A stretch of DNA of 64,000 bases, taken from positions 25,345-89,344 of the forward strand of contig CADAIL010000006.1 in assembly GCA_902788035.1 (NCBI GenBank), read 5' to 3'. Made by a program: the position numbers and the translations under genes. The DNA is from an uncultured Lachnospiraceae bacterium. Its GTDB lineage: Bacteria; Bacillota; Clostridia; Lachnospirales; Lachnospiraceae. The notes beneath the pieces are model-generated. The model ran no database searches, was not told where the DNA came from, and saw nothing but the letters and a program-made list of their open reading frames with translations. Position 1 is the first letter of the stretch, and every line of letters starts with the position of its first letter. Below are positions 26,625 to 35,667 of this stretch, in pieces.

Positions 26625-27671
26625 ATGATAAAAAATAAACTACTCTGCGCAGCGCTCTCCTTTCTGCTTGCTGCAGGGTCTCTGGCAGCCTGCGGGCAGA
26701 AGGATACCGCCCCGGCTGCTGATTCTGTCTCTGCGCTGACTGACAGCTCCTCATCGGATTCCGGATCATCTGTCAGCATTGTGACAACAATTTTTCCACA
26801 GTATGACTGGGTAAGGGAGATCGTGAAGGATTCCCCGCAGGATATTGAGCCTGTCCTGCTTCTCCGCGACGGTGTCGACCTTCACAGCTATCAGCCCACC
26901 GCGGAGGACATTATGAAGATTGCAACTTGCGACATCTTCATTTATGTCGGCGGTGAATCCGACAGTTGGGTGGAGGATGCGCTCACCGAGGCTGCGGACA
27001 GTGACATGACCGTCGTAAATCTGCTCGATGTACTCGGAAATTCCGCAAAAGAAGAAGTCATCGGCTTCGGTACGGAGACCGAAGATGCAGAAGGATCCGC
27101 TGAGGAAGGAGATCATGAAGACGAGGGAGAGTCCGAATATGACGAGCATATATGGCTATCTCTGAGAAACGCGGAGGTCTGCTGCGATGCCATCGAGAAG
27201 GCTATCGAAGAAAAGGATCCGGAAAATGCCGGGGTATATTCGGTAAATCTCGCTTCATATAGAGAAAAGCTCTCCGCGCTTGATGCTAAGTTCACCGAGG
27301 CAGTTGCCAAAGGATCGACAGATACCCTGCTGTTCGGCGACCGGTTCCCGTTCCTCTACATGGCAGAGGACTATGGGCTGAACTACTACGCGGCTTTTTC
27401 AGGATGCTCCGCCGAGACAGAGGCAAGCTTTGAGACAATCGTTTATCTTGCCGGCAAGGTGAACGAACTCGGTCTCAAGTCAATCTGCACACTCGAAAAC
27501 AGCGACCAGAAGATAGCGCAGACAATCCGAGACAACACAGAGACAAAGGATCAGGAGATTTATGCGTTCGACTCTCTTCAGAGCATAAAGGCCGCGGACA
27601 TAGAAAACGGCGCAACATATATCTCTCTCATGGAAAACAATCTGGACGTGCTGAAGAAAGCACTTGCCTGA
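26625..27671 (+). CDS. Metal (zinc-type) ABC transporter substrate-binding lipoprotein
   Basis: A 348-residue ZnuA/AdcA-type lipoprotein with a signal peptide ending in LAAC (Cys23). Metal-site motifs are HSYQPT and the DEHIWLSL segment after an acidic His-containing loop. At the third His position the sequence reads GDRFPFLYMAEDYGL, so His is replaced. No membrane or ATPase subunit lies nearby. The start at 26625 has GGAGGTGG upstream; the open frame extends further 5' but without a ribosome binding site. Confidence 0.85.
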   Translation: MIKNKLLCAALSFLLAAGSLAACGQKDTAPAADSVSALTDSSSSDSGSSVSIVTTIFPQYDWVREIVKDSPQDIEPVLLLRDGVDLHSYQPTAEDIMKIATCDIFIYVGGESDSWVEDALTEAADSDMTVVNLLDVLGNSAKEEVIGFGTETEDAEGSAEEGDHEDEGESEYDEHIWLSLRNAEVCCDAIEKAIEEKDPENAGVYSVNLASYREKLSALDAKFTEAVAKGSTDTLLFGDRFPFLYMAEDYGLNYYAAFSGCSAETEASFETIVYLAGKVNELGLKSICTLENSDQKIAQTIRDNTETKDQEIYAFDSLQSIKAADIENGATYISLMENNLDVLKKALA

Positions 27672-27682
27672 AAAACTGACAG

Positions 27683-27784
27683 AAAGGCTGTCGCATTAGA
27701 TCGTGCCGGCAATATATATGGCAGACATCTGCAAATAACGTCTGCTATATATATTGCCGGTGCGTCTTAATGCGGCAGCCTTTT
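27683..27784. repeat. Convergent-junction hairpin family, copy C
   Basis: A long near-perfect hairpin between the converging zinc-binding lipoprotein and MBL-hydrolase genes. Arms AAGGCTGTCGCATTA and TAATGCGGCAGCCTT pair, GCCGGCAATATATA pairs with TATATATTGCCGG, and GCAGAC pairs with GTCTGC around the apex. A T tract follows on the plus strand. Confidence 0.75.
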
Positions 27785-27842
27785 TATATCTTTGGGGATG
27801 CCCCGCTTCTGCGTTTTCCACCTGTCCCATTTTTGCTTCCCA

Positions 27843-28481
27843 TTAATACTGAAGCTTAATTTCTGCTTTGACCGGAGCCTTCACACGGGAAGAAAATACA
27901 TCCGCAGCATCCATGCTTCCGACAACACTGCCGTAATGCGTCGGTATCGCGACAGCCGGACAGATCGTATTGATGAGCTCAGCTGCTTTCTTCGCATCCA
28001 TCGTGTACGTTCCTCCGATAGGGACAAGCGCTATATCGCACTTTACCTGCTTGTTCTCTTTGGTCACGTCAGTATCGCCCGCCACATAAATCCGCTTATT
28101 CTCCGTGATCAGAATATATCCTACCCAGCCGGCACTCTTCGGGTGGAAAGGCTTCAGCAGATTATAAGCGGGAACCGTCTCAATTTTCAGCCCTTCTATC
28201 ACTCTTTTCTGTCCGGCATTTACAGTCTCTATCTGCTTCACAAGGTGCCTGACTTCACCGGCTTTTGCCAGCATCTTCTCAGGTACGATGAGAATTGTAC
28301 CGGATTTAGAGACCTTATCTATGTCCTCCGGCGAAAAGTGGTCGAAGTGATCGTGGGTGACCAATATATAATCCGCGTCGTGAGGTGACTCCTTCATCCG
28401 GAAGGGATCGAAGTAGACAACACCCTCGTCACAGCTGATTCTTATACAACTCTGCGTGTATACAGTAATGTTCAGGGCCAT
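27843..28481 (-). CDS. MBL-fold metal-dependent hydrolase (UlaG-like)
   Basis: A 212-residue metallo-beta-lactamase-fold enzyme. Metal ligands are in THDHFDHF near residue 43, further motifs are YVAGDTD and PTHYGSV. The layout matches the UlaG/UPF0173 group, whose members include lactonases and phosphodiesterases; the substrate cannot be told. AAGGAGGAATATT precedes the start. It converges with the lipoprotein gene. Confidence 0.8.
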   Translation of the reverse strand: MALNITVYTQSCIRISCDEGVVYFDPFRMKESPHDADYILVTHDHFDHFSPEDIDKVSKSGTILIVPEKMLAKAGEVRHLVKQIETVNAGQKRVIEGLKIETVPAYNLLKPFHPKSAGWVGYILITENKRIYVAGDTDVTKENKQVKCDIALVPIGGTYTMDAKKAAELINTICPAVAIPTHYGSVVGSMDAADVFSSRVKAPVKAEIKLQY

Positions 28482-28657
28482 AATATTCCTCCTTAATACT
28501 GCAGATTGGGACTGCCTTTTTCTTCATGTATTATTGTACCATGTCCGAATCCACCCGGCATCTAAAATCCGGAATTTATGCCGCACGGGATGATCCTGTT
28601 TCAAGTCTCGCTCGCGAGACCTGGCGCGGGATTCGGGTCAGCGCCAGCTGACATAAA

Positions 28658-28687
28658 TAAAAAAGCTGATAGATCACTCTATCAGCT
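28658..28687 (-). terminator. Terminator of the small membrane protein gene
   Basis: On the minus strand AGCTGATAGA pairs with TCTATCAGCT around a 4-base loop and is followed by TTTTTT, 26 bases downstream of the stop codon. Confidence 0.85.
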
Positions 28688-28712
28688 GCCATTCACATGT
28701 GCGTTATTAGTT

Positions 28713-29084
28713 TTACTCATCCTTCCCGGTCGGGTCATCCGTTTTCTCCGATGCCGCCTTTTTCTTCTTATTTTTCAGGCGGTCCGGGATTACTACTTTC
28801 TCTTCCTTTCCCTCTACCGCATTCAGGATTTTTTCCACATTTCTCTTTCCATTCCTGATTCCCAGATTCAGGACCATGGAACTCACCGCGCCAAAGATAG
28901 CCAAAATCAGGCTGCACACGATGAACAGAGGATTTCTATTGGCCGCTGTAACTGCAAAATAGCACAGGGCGGCACCGACACCGGCCGTGGCAAGGGATGC
29001 CATATTATATTTTTCGAGGGTGGCGATTGCCTGCATCTGCATCTTGGCTTCCTTGAGCCACGCTTCTTTTTCTGCTTTGGTCAT
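28713..29084 (-). CDS. Small membrane protein, unknown
   Basis: A 123-residue protein that I do not recognise. The N-terminal 25 residues are charged and amphipathic, two membrane helices follow (about residues 28-47 and 52-74), and the C-terminal 40 residues are Lys/Glu-rich and cytoplasmic in character. AAGGAGAT precedes the start. It lies 98 bases downstream of the PTS IID gene with a hairpin between, so it may be read with the PTS operon or on its own. Confidence 0.7.
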   Translation of the reverse strand: MTKAEKEAWLKEAKMQMQAIATLEKYNMASLATAGVGAALCYFAVTAANRNPLFIVCSLILAIFGAVSSMVLNLGIRNGKRNVEKILNAVEGKEEKVVIPDRLKNKKKKAASEKTDDPTGKDE

Positions 29085-29111
29085 GGAAAATCTCCTTCTT
29101 TTTACTCAAAC

Positions 29112-29144
29112 GCAGAGGGATGGAGATACGCTCCATCCCTCTGC
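29112..29144 (-). terminator. Hairpin after the mannose-type PTS operon
   Basis: A perfect 14-bp stem, GCAGAGGGATGGAG with CTCCATCCCTCTGC, lies 38 bases after the IID stop. The following minus-strand bases, GTTTGAGT, are a poor U tract, so it may be a partial terminator or an mRNA-protecting 3' end. Confidence 0.6.
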
Positions 29145-29182
29145 TGATTCGAAACCGAATCTGATAATAGAGGTAGGTAAAC

Positions 29183-30019
29183 TTAATAGGAAAGTCCCGG
29201 ATTGAAGATACCGATCGCGCAGCCGACGATGGCAACTACAAGGAGGATCAGCATAACTTTAATAGGAGACATTTTCTTCTTGGACATCAGATACCAGCAA
29301 ATAATAATTGTGATTGCTGTAAGAAGGCCCGGGAAGACTTCATCAAGTTTATCCTGAAGTACGAGGAATGTCTCGCCTTCTGAATTCTTAAGTGCAAGCG
29401 ATGTCGTTACCGATACCCATGTAGCGGAAACAGCACCAATGACGAAACCGCCGAGTGTGGAGACGGCTTCACGAATTGCCATACCCTGATTTCCTACAAG
29501 GAATTCAACGGCTTTACCACCGAGGTTGTAACCTGTGAAGTACAGGTAACGCATTCCGAAGTATGCGAAGAGGTTCCATACGATGATGTAGAAGATAGCG
29601 CCGAGCGGTGAACCGCCGCCAGACATACCCATTGCAATACCGAGAAGGATCGGGATAACAGTACCGACAACCAGAGAGTCGCCGATACCTGCGATCGGTC
29701 CCATAAGACCTGCACGGAGGCCGTTGATTGTCTCGTCATCGACTTCCTCGTCACCATTGGCACGAGCTTCTTCAAGACCTGCTGTGATACCGATGATAAC
29801 AGTACCGAGCTGCGGCTCTGTGTTGAAGAATGCGGTATATGTGTTCATTGATCTGGCCAGATCATCTTCATTGTCATACAGTTCCTGGCAAAGCGGAAGC
29901 ATTGCATGAAGATAACCGAATGTCTGCATGTGCTCCTGAGAGAAGCAGGTCAGATGGCCCCAATACCAATGATGGAACGATGTCGTCAACGCTTTCTTTG
30001 ATAATTTCTTCTCTGCCAT
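29183..30019 (-). CDS. PTS mannose/fructose/sorbose family IID component
   Basis: A 278-residue membrane subunit of the mannose-family permease. Typical segments are FHHWYWGHLTCFSQEHMQTFGY (residues 11-32), GLRAGLMGPIAGIGDSL and the Gly-rich membrane core. The C-terminus has two helices. The start at 30019 follows GAGGAGGAT, one base from the IIC stop; an upstream extension in frame lies inside the IIC gene and is not credible. Confidence 0.9.
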   Translation of the reverse strand: MAEKKLSKKALTTSFHHWYWGHLTCFSQEHMQTFGYLHAMLPLCQELYDNEDDLARSMNTYTAFFNTEPQLGTVIIGITAGLEEARANGDEEVDDETINGLRAGLMGPIAGIGDSLVVGTVIPILLGIAMGMSGGGSPLGAIFYIIVWNLFAYFGMRYLYFTGYNLGGKAVEFLVGNQGMAIREAVSTLGGFVIGAVSATWVSVTTSLALKNSEGETFLVLQDKLDEVFPGLLTAITIIICWYLMSKKKMSPIKVMLILLVVAIVGCAIGIFNPGLSY

Positions 30020-30020
30020 A

Positions 30021-30872
30021 TCAGATATCCTCCTCATCATCATCAAAATCGCCGGATCCGGCTGCGGCTGCCGCTGGCTTTGTGAGCTCAAGAATCTTCA
30101 GCTTGTAAACAAGGATAGCGAACATTCCGGCAACAACAGTAGCGGATACGAGGTTAATACCAATACTCTTTGCAAATACAAAGCCTGTCAGATACGGAAT
30201 GAAATCCGTAACGTTTCTGACGATCTGCTTGAGAAGGATCGCAATACCTACGCAAGGAAGAAGTGCACCGACTGTGAAGAGGGACTTCATTGCAAGACCA
30301 TCCATCGGAAGGTATGTCTTGATTGCTTCGACAACAGTCTGGCCAAGCATAAGCATGATGACCGTCGGGATCATGGAGAAGCACAGATGAGAAATCCACG
30401 GCAGATATCTGTCCGTCATCGCAATCATCTTGTAATTGCGTTTCTCAACAGCGCTCCAGCCCATATGCTGCCATACAAGGTTCATTGTAGCGGTTCCATA
30501 GAAAAGGACTGTACCGACTGTACCGACCATGGCGCCGAAGGAAGTTGCAAGACCTGCGCCTTCGACACTGGCGGGATCAAGACCCTGAGATTTCAGAGCC
30601 AGCATTGCCAGCGGGATACCGATATAGGAAACGGCACGAACGTCAGCGGAAACAGTTCCGCCCGGAGTTACCAGAGCGATGTAAACGACCTGCATGGCGA
30701 CACCGACAAGGATACCGGTGCGAATATCGCCGAGGACGAGACCGCAGACCAGGCCACCGACGAGCGGACGGCCCAGAGTATAGTTACCGATAGAGGAACT
30801 TCCCATGCCGGGCATGGATGATAAGCTGGCAAAAATTCCGAGAATTAATGCCTGAACTATGCTAATAGACAT
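30021..30872 (-). CDS. PTS mannose/fructose/sorbose family IIC component
   Basis: A 283-residue integral membrane subunit with the IIC hallmark LGRPLVGGLVCGLVLGDIRTG and the VTPGGTVSADVRA segment. Together with IID it forms the sugar channel. Its last ten residues are acidic (DFDDDEEDI). GAAGGAGATATG precedes the start, 49 bases after IIB. Confidence 0.9.
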   Translation of the reverse strand: MSISIVQALILGIFASLSSMPGMGSSSIGNYTLGRPLVGGLVCGLVLGDIRTGILVGVAMQVVYIALVTPGGTVSADVRAVSYIGIPLAMLALKSQGLDPASVEGAGLATSFGAMVGTVGTVLFYGTATMNLVWQHMGWSAVEKRNYKMIAMTDRYLPWISHLCFSMIPTVIMLMLGQTVVEAIKTYLPMDGLAMKSLFTVGALLPCVGIAILLKQIVRNVTDFIPYLTGFVFAKSIGINLVSATVVAGMFAILVYKLKILELTKPAAAAAGSGDFDDDEEDI

Positions 30873-30921
30873 AACTCATATCTCCTTCGTATATTCTATT
30901 ATTGACGGGAACTTAGCGAGA

Positions 30922-31419
30922 TCAATTGTAACCGAACTGGCCTCTGAACTTCTTCCAGTTGCCGATCGCGGTCTCTTTGACCAGCGCGAACTCGATCTCA
31001 TAGCCCTTCTGCATGATAGCTTCCAGAGCAGCTGCTTCTTCGTTGGTGATTGACTGATTGTTGCCGAGCTTTGTTGTTCCGGGGCGATCGTTGCACGGTC
31101 CGATAATGACGGTCTTGACTCCCTGCGGATCAAATCCCTTGTCGACAAGGATCTTCTTCATGTCAATAGGATTCTTCGTAATCAGGAAGTACTGATCCTT
31201 GGAAGCAAGAACTTTCTCTGACTTGGCGATGAATTCATCAACGCCCCATACGAAAGTCTTCTTGTCGGACGCACTCTTATAAGCCTGCTTAAGGACCGGG
31301 TTCTTAGCTGCTGCATCGTTTACAGCGATAAGACCTGTGCACGGATACTCAAGAGACCATCTTGTGACTGTCTGTCCATGAATCATTCTGTCGTCAACTC
31401 GAATAAAAGAAATAGCCAT
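30922..31419 (-). CDS. PTS mannose-family IIB component
   Basis: A 165-residue cytoplasmic phosphocarrier. The active His is His14 in the family signature RVDDRMIHGQ. It receives phosphate from IIA and passes it to the sugar in the IIC-IID channel. The strong AAAGGAG ribosome binding site and the neighbours leave little doubt. Sugar specificity cannot be told from this domain. Confidence 0.92.
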   Translation of the reverse strand: MAISFIRVDDRMIHGQTVTRWSLEYPCTGLIAVNDAAAKNPVLKQAYKSASDKKTFVWGVDEFIAKSEKVLASKDQYFLITKNPIDMKKILVDKGFDPQGVKTVIIGPCNDRPGTTKLGNNQSITNEEAAALEAIMQKGYEIEFALVKETAIGNWKKFRGQFGYN

Positions 31420-31464
31420 TTTTAAATCTCCTTTCGTGGCAGTAAATCAATAAGAATCTATTTC

Positions 31465-31896
31465 TCAGATGTCATCATCTGCAGATTCTTCAGCAACAAC
31501 TTCGAAGACTTTGAGACCTTCAACAGCATCCGGAAGAATTTCAGTCTTGATATCTTCCAGTTCCATCATGTCTTTCGAAAGAACGGTCGTAAGGACCAGC
31601 GGCAGGTTCATGCCACCGATCATGAGCGTTCTTCCGAGAAGACCTTCTTCCGCAAGTACATTTGCTGCAAATGACAGCGGTGAGCCGCCTACCAGGTCAG
31701 CGAACAGGATGATCTCGTCCTCCGGACCGACCACGCTGATCAGCTTGCGGAAATTGTCAGCATATTCATCGGCACCCATTCCGTTCAGAAGGCTGGTGCT
31801 GAGAACTTCCGGGCTGTCCTCGCCTGCAAGCATCTTGACAGCATCATGCAGACCGGGGGCTAACATTCCATGACTGACAATAACGACATACTTCAT
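31465..31896 (-). CDS. PTS mannose-family IIA component
   Basis: A 143-residue phosphocarrier with the active His9 in VIVSHGMLAPGL and the conserved FADLVGGSPLSFAA. Here IIA and IIB are separate proteins rather than a IIAB fusion. It is the first gene of the operon and has GAAAGGAGGAAT upstream. A regulatory region of about 400 bases lies before it. Confidence 0.92.
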   Translation of the reverse strand: MKYVVIVSHGMLAPGLHDAVKMLAGEDSPEVLSTSLLNGMGADEYADNFRKLISVVGPEDEIILFADLVGGSPLSFAANVLAEEGLLGRTLMIGGMNLPLVLTTVLSKDMMELEDIKTEILPDAVEGLKVFEVVAEESADDDI

Positions 31897-31995
31897 CTGG
31901 TGATTCCTCCTTTCTAAATGAATAATAAATTAAATCTTAAATAATTATAAAAAAAAGACTTATTTATATCTTGTCACAAATATCCAAAATGAACA

Positions 31996-32009
31996 GTGAC
32001 ATTTGTCAC
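31996..32009. promoter_or_regulatory. Candidate response-regulator site 1 (GTGACATTTGTCAC)
   Basis: A 14-base dyad with 5-bp arms GTGAC/GTCAC. A copy with 12 of 14 matches is at 32197-32210, and one with 11 of 14 is upstream of the sensor operon at 36723-36736. This spacing and size fit a NarL/LuxR-type dimer, but binding is inference. Confidence 0.45.
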
Positions 32010-32067
32010 TTCCTATCCTGATTATTGTAATATTATACACAAACTTACAAATTCTTATTTATTATAC

Positions 32068-32082
32068 TGTGCAATTTGCACA
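32068..32082. promoter_or_regulatory. Candidate operator (TGTGCAATTTGCACA)
   Basis: A perfect 7-bp-arm palindrome with a single central base, abutting a possible minus-strand -10 box. It differs from the GTGAC-type sites nearby, so a second regulator may act here. Confidence 0.45.
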
Positions 32083-32242
32083 TAAAACCCTATTGAAAAT
32101 TGGCTTTTTGATCTCATTCAAGAACAATAAATGCTTATTTTATGTTACAAAAATCCACATTCTCTGTCTTCAAAACAGGGTTTTTCCGTTGTGTGAATTA
32201 CATTTGTCACTATCATTCTCTAACCAATGTCATTCTGACATG

Positions 32243-32287
32243 AAAAAAGCGCCGTCGCTGTCCGTCTATCGGTACGGGCGATGGCGC
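32243..32287 (-). terminator. Terminator of the sensor operon
   Basis: On the minus strand GCGCCATCGCCCGT pairs with ACGGACAGCGACGGCGC (one bulged region) and is followed by TTTTTT. It sits nine bases after the stop of the solute-binding protein gene and separates that operon from the PTS operon. Confidence 0.88.
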
Positions 32288-32295
32288 ATAGTGTC

Positions 32296-33627
32296 CTACT
32301 GCGTTATCTGCTGCAGATGATTATTAATTCTGCGATTGTATATGATCTGTTCCATTCGTATGTTGCCCGAGCCGGCAAGTATTTCGCTGACCGCGATATC
32401 GATATGCTGGAATGCTTCCTCCTTATTCCTGAAACGCTGCCTGTTGACCGAGTGTTCCATAGCCATGGCAAGTATCTTCTGATCGTCTTTATCCGGCTTT
32501 TCCACTCCAAACTCATCCTCCGGAGTATGCGTGATCTGTCTGCATACCGAGATTCCTTCAGAATACCTGTAGATATCTCTCTGTATATCGGGGTCAGAAG
32601 TCAGAGTCTTCATCAGTTTCCATGCCTGCCCTTTCTTGCTCGACAGGCTGTTCATGGCAATGAGCTGAGTATTCAGGTTAGAATTATTATCCCCCTTGGG
32701 CCCCTGCGGCATGGTGTGGATTTCCCATGTAAAATCACCGCCGACACCCATATGGATCGGGTTGCTGATGTAGGCGTTGTAAGCTGAATAGCTCATTGGC
32801 TGGAACAGAACATTTCCGTCAGAGAAGGAGGGCTGGACGTTCGTCATTTTTGCGGTCAGCCCGCCAAGCTTGTCAAGAAAGGTAATCGCTTCAGTGACTC
32901 TTTCATCCGTCAGAAAGCACCGATCCCCCTCCTCGGAGAAGAGAGTTACGCCGTTGGAGCAGAAGCAGCTCTCCCATCCGTATTCCGATATGCCGAACTG
33001 ATAGCCCGACTCATTATCTCTGGGTCCTGTGACCTGCCTGCAGATATTAAAACATTCCTCCCACGTCCAATCCTGACCGGGCATGGCAATGTTCTCCGCG
33101 TTAAGAATCGACGCATTGACGACCATGATCTCCGGCGAGCATTCATAAGGGAGCGCATACTGGATACCTTTTCGTTTGCCGGCATCATAAGGCGCATCAT
33201 AATAGACGCCGGAATCAAAAGACTTATCTTCAAGTACGTAGGAAGACAGATCCTGCAGAGCTCCTACATCCGACAGATACTCGAAATCTTCATCCAGGAC
33301 AAAGAACACATCCGGCGCAGTGCCTTTTAAAATCTCGTTGGAAAGCCACTCTGAATAATCCCGGCGCCGGATGCCGCTCTCAAAAACGACACTGACCCCC
33401 GGATTTTCAGCTTCAAAAGCTTCAATAGCTTCATTCAGAATGACATGGGCATATCCGTTTTTCTCGCCCCAAAGGCTGTCAGAAAACACACCGATTCTTA
33501 GAATTCCCGTGTTCTCACTGTATATCCTGCCGAATGGATTCAGGATAAGCTCGGCTGAAATAATGATCATGATCGCTGCGACAAGCAGGGTCAGCCGGTC
33601 TTTCTGCCGTTTTGTAAAGTGTTCCAT
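32296..33627 (-). CDS. Membrane-anchored extracellular solute-binding protein (ABC sugar-binding fold)
   Basis: A 443-residue protein with an N-terminal signal anchor (residues 11-32) and no lipobox. The mature part follows the family 1 extracellular solute-binding layout: LRIGVFSDSLWG, AFEAENPGVSVVFESG, GTAPDVFFVLDEDF and later WTWEECFNICRQVTG. No ABC permease or ATPase is encoded nearby. It lies 15 bases after the response regulator gene and ends the operon, so a sensory or co-receptor role is more likely than transport. Ligand unknown. Confidence 0.8.
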   Translation of the reverse strand: MEHFTKRQKDRLTLLVAAIMIIISAELILNPFGRIYSENTGILRIGVFSDSLWGEKNGYAHVILNEAIEAFEAENPGVSVVFESGIRRRDYSEWLSNEILKGTAPDVFFVLDEDFEYLSDVGALQDLSSYVLEDKSFDSGVYYDAPYDAGKRKGIQYALPYECSPEIMVVNASILNAENIAMPGQDWTWEECFNICRQVTGPRDNESGYQFGISEYGWESCFCSNGVTLFSEEGDRCFLTDERVTEAITFLDKLGGLTAKMTNVQPSFSDGNVLFQPMSYSAYNAYISNPIHMGVGGDFTWEIHTMPQGPKGDNNSNLNTQLIAMNSLSSKKGQAWKLMKTLTSDPDIQRDIYRYSEGISVCRQITHTPEDEFGVEKPDKDDQKILAMAMEHSVNRQRFRNKEEAFQHIDIAVSEILAGSGNIRMEQIIYNRRINNHLQQITQ

Positions 33628-33642
33628 GGTCGATCCGCCTAT

Positions 33643-34323
33643 TTATTCCTCATCAGAATCGTACATACGGGCTGCAGTGTCTGTCTGAACTGCCCAGATA
33701 CCGAGCTGTGTCCTGTTCTTGAGTCCCAGTTTGCTCAGAATGACGCTAAGGCTGTTCCTGATCGTTCCCTCGGAGAGGTGCAGTCTCTGGGCGATTTCCT
33801 TGTTGGACATACCTCGACCTACACATTCAATGATCTTCCATTCCGATTCCCTGAGCTTACCGGTGAGCTGTTCGCCGACCCGTATCGTCTGATTAGTCTG
33901 CGCCATCTGAGAGAACATGCGGAATACCTTTCCCGTTATCTCGTCGTTCATGATCGATTTGCCGTTGTATACTTTTGTGATTGCCGAGGTGAGGTCCTTA
34001 AGTGAAGTACCCTTAAGCAGGTACCCGCTTGCCCCGAACTTTATGGCGTTGAATACAAACTCATCATCATCAAACGTCGTGAGAATAATCACCTTTATAT
34101 CCGGCGCCATTTCCTTTACTTTCTGTGTGCAGACTACACCGTCCATTTCCGGCATACGGATATCCATCAGAATGATGTCCGGCTTATTCTTTTTTATACT
34201 TTCCAGGACCTCGCGGCCGTTGGAGACAGTATCTGTCACCGCAAAATTCGGCTGTGAGCTCAGCATGATCTTAAGGCTCTGCCTCATCAGCTCCTGATCA
34301 TCAGCAATCAGTATATTAATCAT
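33643..34323 (-). CDS. NarL/LuxR-family response regulator
   Basis: A 226-residue DNA-binding regulator. The receiver domain has the acidic pair DD at 8-9, the phospho-acceptor Asp54 in ILMDIRMPEMDG, and Lys in YLLKG. The LuxR-type helix-turn-helix (residues about 155-210) reads SEWKIIECVGRGMSNKEIAQ followed by LHLSEGTIRNSLS. It overlaps the histidine kinase gene by eight bases. Likely targets are its own operon and the PTS operon (shared dyads). Confidence 0.92.
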   Translation of the reverse strand: MINILIADDQELMRQSLKIMLSSQPNFAVTDTVSNGREVLESIKKNKPDIILMDIRMPEMDGVVCTQKVKEMAPDIKVIILTTFDDDEFVFNAIKFGASGYLLKGTSLKDLTSAITKVYNGKSIMNDEITGKVFRMFSQMAQTNQTIRVGEQLTGKLRESEWKIIECVGRGMSNKEIAQRLHLSEGTIRNSLSVILSKLGLKNRTQLGIWAVQTDTAARMYDSDEE

Positions 34324-35632
34324 CTTCCAAAACCCCTCCTGTATGTAATCTAAGCGGTATAGTTGCCTTCACTATAAATCCTCCGCTTCCGTCAACTGTC
34401 ATGCTTCCACCCAGCATATTGAGTCGTTCCTGCATATGGGTAAGCCCGAAACCTCTGTGGAGTTCCTTGCAGCCGACACCGTTGTCCTCTATCCGAATCA
34501 GGATCTGCTTGTCATGCCGCTCGATACGGATATTGATTCGTGTGGGATGCCCGTGCCGCACCGAGTTGGTAATACTCTCCTGCAGAATTCTGTAGATCAC
34601 GTCCTCTTCATCTGCCGCCAGGTTCGATAAAGAATCCTCACATATGTATTCGAAAAGGATGCCGGTCGATCTGCACATGTCATCAATCATCTTCTCAATG
34701 GCTTCATTAAACTGAAGACGCAAAAGAGCGTCAGGCCTGAGAGCCCTGACAGAGCTTCTGACATCCTTCATTCCCTGCCGTGCTGTTTCCTGTATGGCCT
34801 CTATCTGCGTCCTTGCCAGTTCAGGCTTCACGTCGAGAATAAGAAGGCAGGCTTCAAGACCTGTCACGATACCGGTCAGAACATGTCCGATCGTATCATG
34901 GATCTCTCTGGCGAGCCTGTTGCGTTCCTGCGTCTGAGCCATCTCAGCTGACTTCTTTGAGTAATCTTCCAGCATAATATTGGCTTCGGTGAGTTCCTCA
35001 TTGAGTCTCATGATTCTTGCCGTCTCGTCCATCTGATAACGCAGCGTCACGATCAGGAAAACGATGAACATGACAACATTGACAAGCTCCAGGATATTCA
35101 GGATACTCTGCAGGATGCCTGCCGCACCCGCATTGTAGAATACCAGATAATCTGAGAACGAGACATTTCTGAACCACAGGTTCAAAATGCCCGAATCGAC
35201 TATGAAGTAGCACAATATGATCGGAAGCAGGACCTGGATTTTTTTCTGTCTTGTGTATTCGCTGTGAATAACATCCGTCATGACCAGTATAATAATACCG
35301 GTGTATGCCATACCGCACACTGCCGTGAGCATAAGGCTTATGACCAGCTCCATGGCAGCCTTTATGAAATTGATATAGTCCTCTTCCATTTCAGCGGAAA
35401 AGAGCAGAAGAAGTGTACCGTATAATATAAATACGACCGCCATGAATCTCACGCTCTCCATAGGCAGTCTGGGGATCGTCCTGAGGAAAAGTCCGGCTGA
35501 ATTACTCCTTGCCATACCCATAATAGCATGGTAGGAAATGACTGTTATATAAAGAAGAATCAGCGCATTAAGGTGCTTCATCGTCTTCCAGACTCTTTCA
35601 GGACTCGTGACATTGATCTCAAATACACTCAT
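34316..35632 (-). CDS. Sensor histidine kinase (HisKA_3 / NarX-DesK type)
   Basis: A 438-residue membrane kinase. About six hydrophobic segments span residues 20-200 with short loops, then a coiled stretch (205-235), the phospho-acceptor His245 in REIHDTIGH, and the HATPase domain with QESITNSVRHG, DNGVG and GFGLTHMQERL. There is no large extracellular sensor domain, so an external binding protein may supply ligand sensing. The start at 35632 has GGGAG at wide spacing; an in-frame ATG at 35581 with GGAAG is the alternative. Confidence 0.9.
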   Translation of the reverse strand: MSVFEINVTSPERVWKTMKHLNALILLYITVISYHAIMGMARSNSAGLFLRTIPRLPMESVRFMAVVFILYGTLLLLFSAEMEEDYINFIKAAMELVISLMLTAVCGMAYTGIIILVMTDVIHSEYTRQKKIQVLLPIILCYFIVDSGILNLWFRNVSFSDYLVFYNAGAAGILQSILNILELVNVVMFIVFLIVTLRYQMDETARIMRLNEELTEANIMLEDYSKKSAEMAQTQERNRLAREIHDTIGHVLTGIVTGLEACLLILDVKPELARTQIEAIQETARQGMKDVRSSVRALRPDALLRLQFNEAIEKMIDDMCRSTGILFEYICEDSLSNLAADEEDVIYRILQESITNSVRHGHPTRINIRIERHDKQILIRIEDNGVGCKELHRGFGLTHMQERLNMLGGSMTVDGSGGFIVKATIPLRLHTGGVLEDD

Positions 35633-35667
35633 ATAAACTCAGCTCCCGGTTCGCAAAGCACACAGTA

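Larger units (their letters stand above)
31897..32242 (-). promoter_or_regulatory. Regulatory region upstream of the PTS operon
   Basis: A gene-free AT-rich stretch. On the minus strand a TATAAT (32037-32032) has no good -35 box, which suits an activated promoter; a second TATAAT is at 32066-32061. Palindromic sites are GTGACATTTGTCAC (31996-32009), the related ATTACATTTGTCAC (32197-32210), TGTGCAATTTGCACA (32068-32082) and TGTCA-TTC-TGACA (32228-32240). A further TTGTCAC lies at 31971. No coding frame is convincing. Confidence 0.55.
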
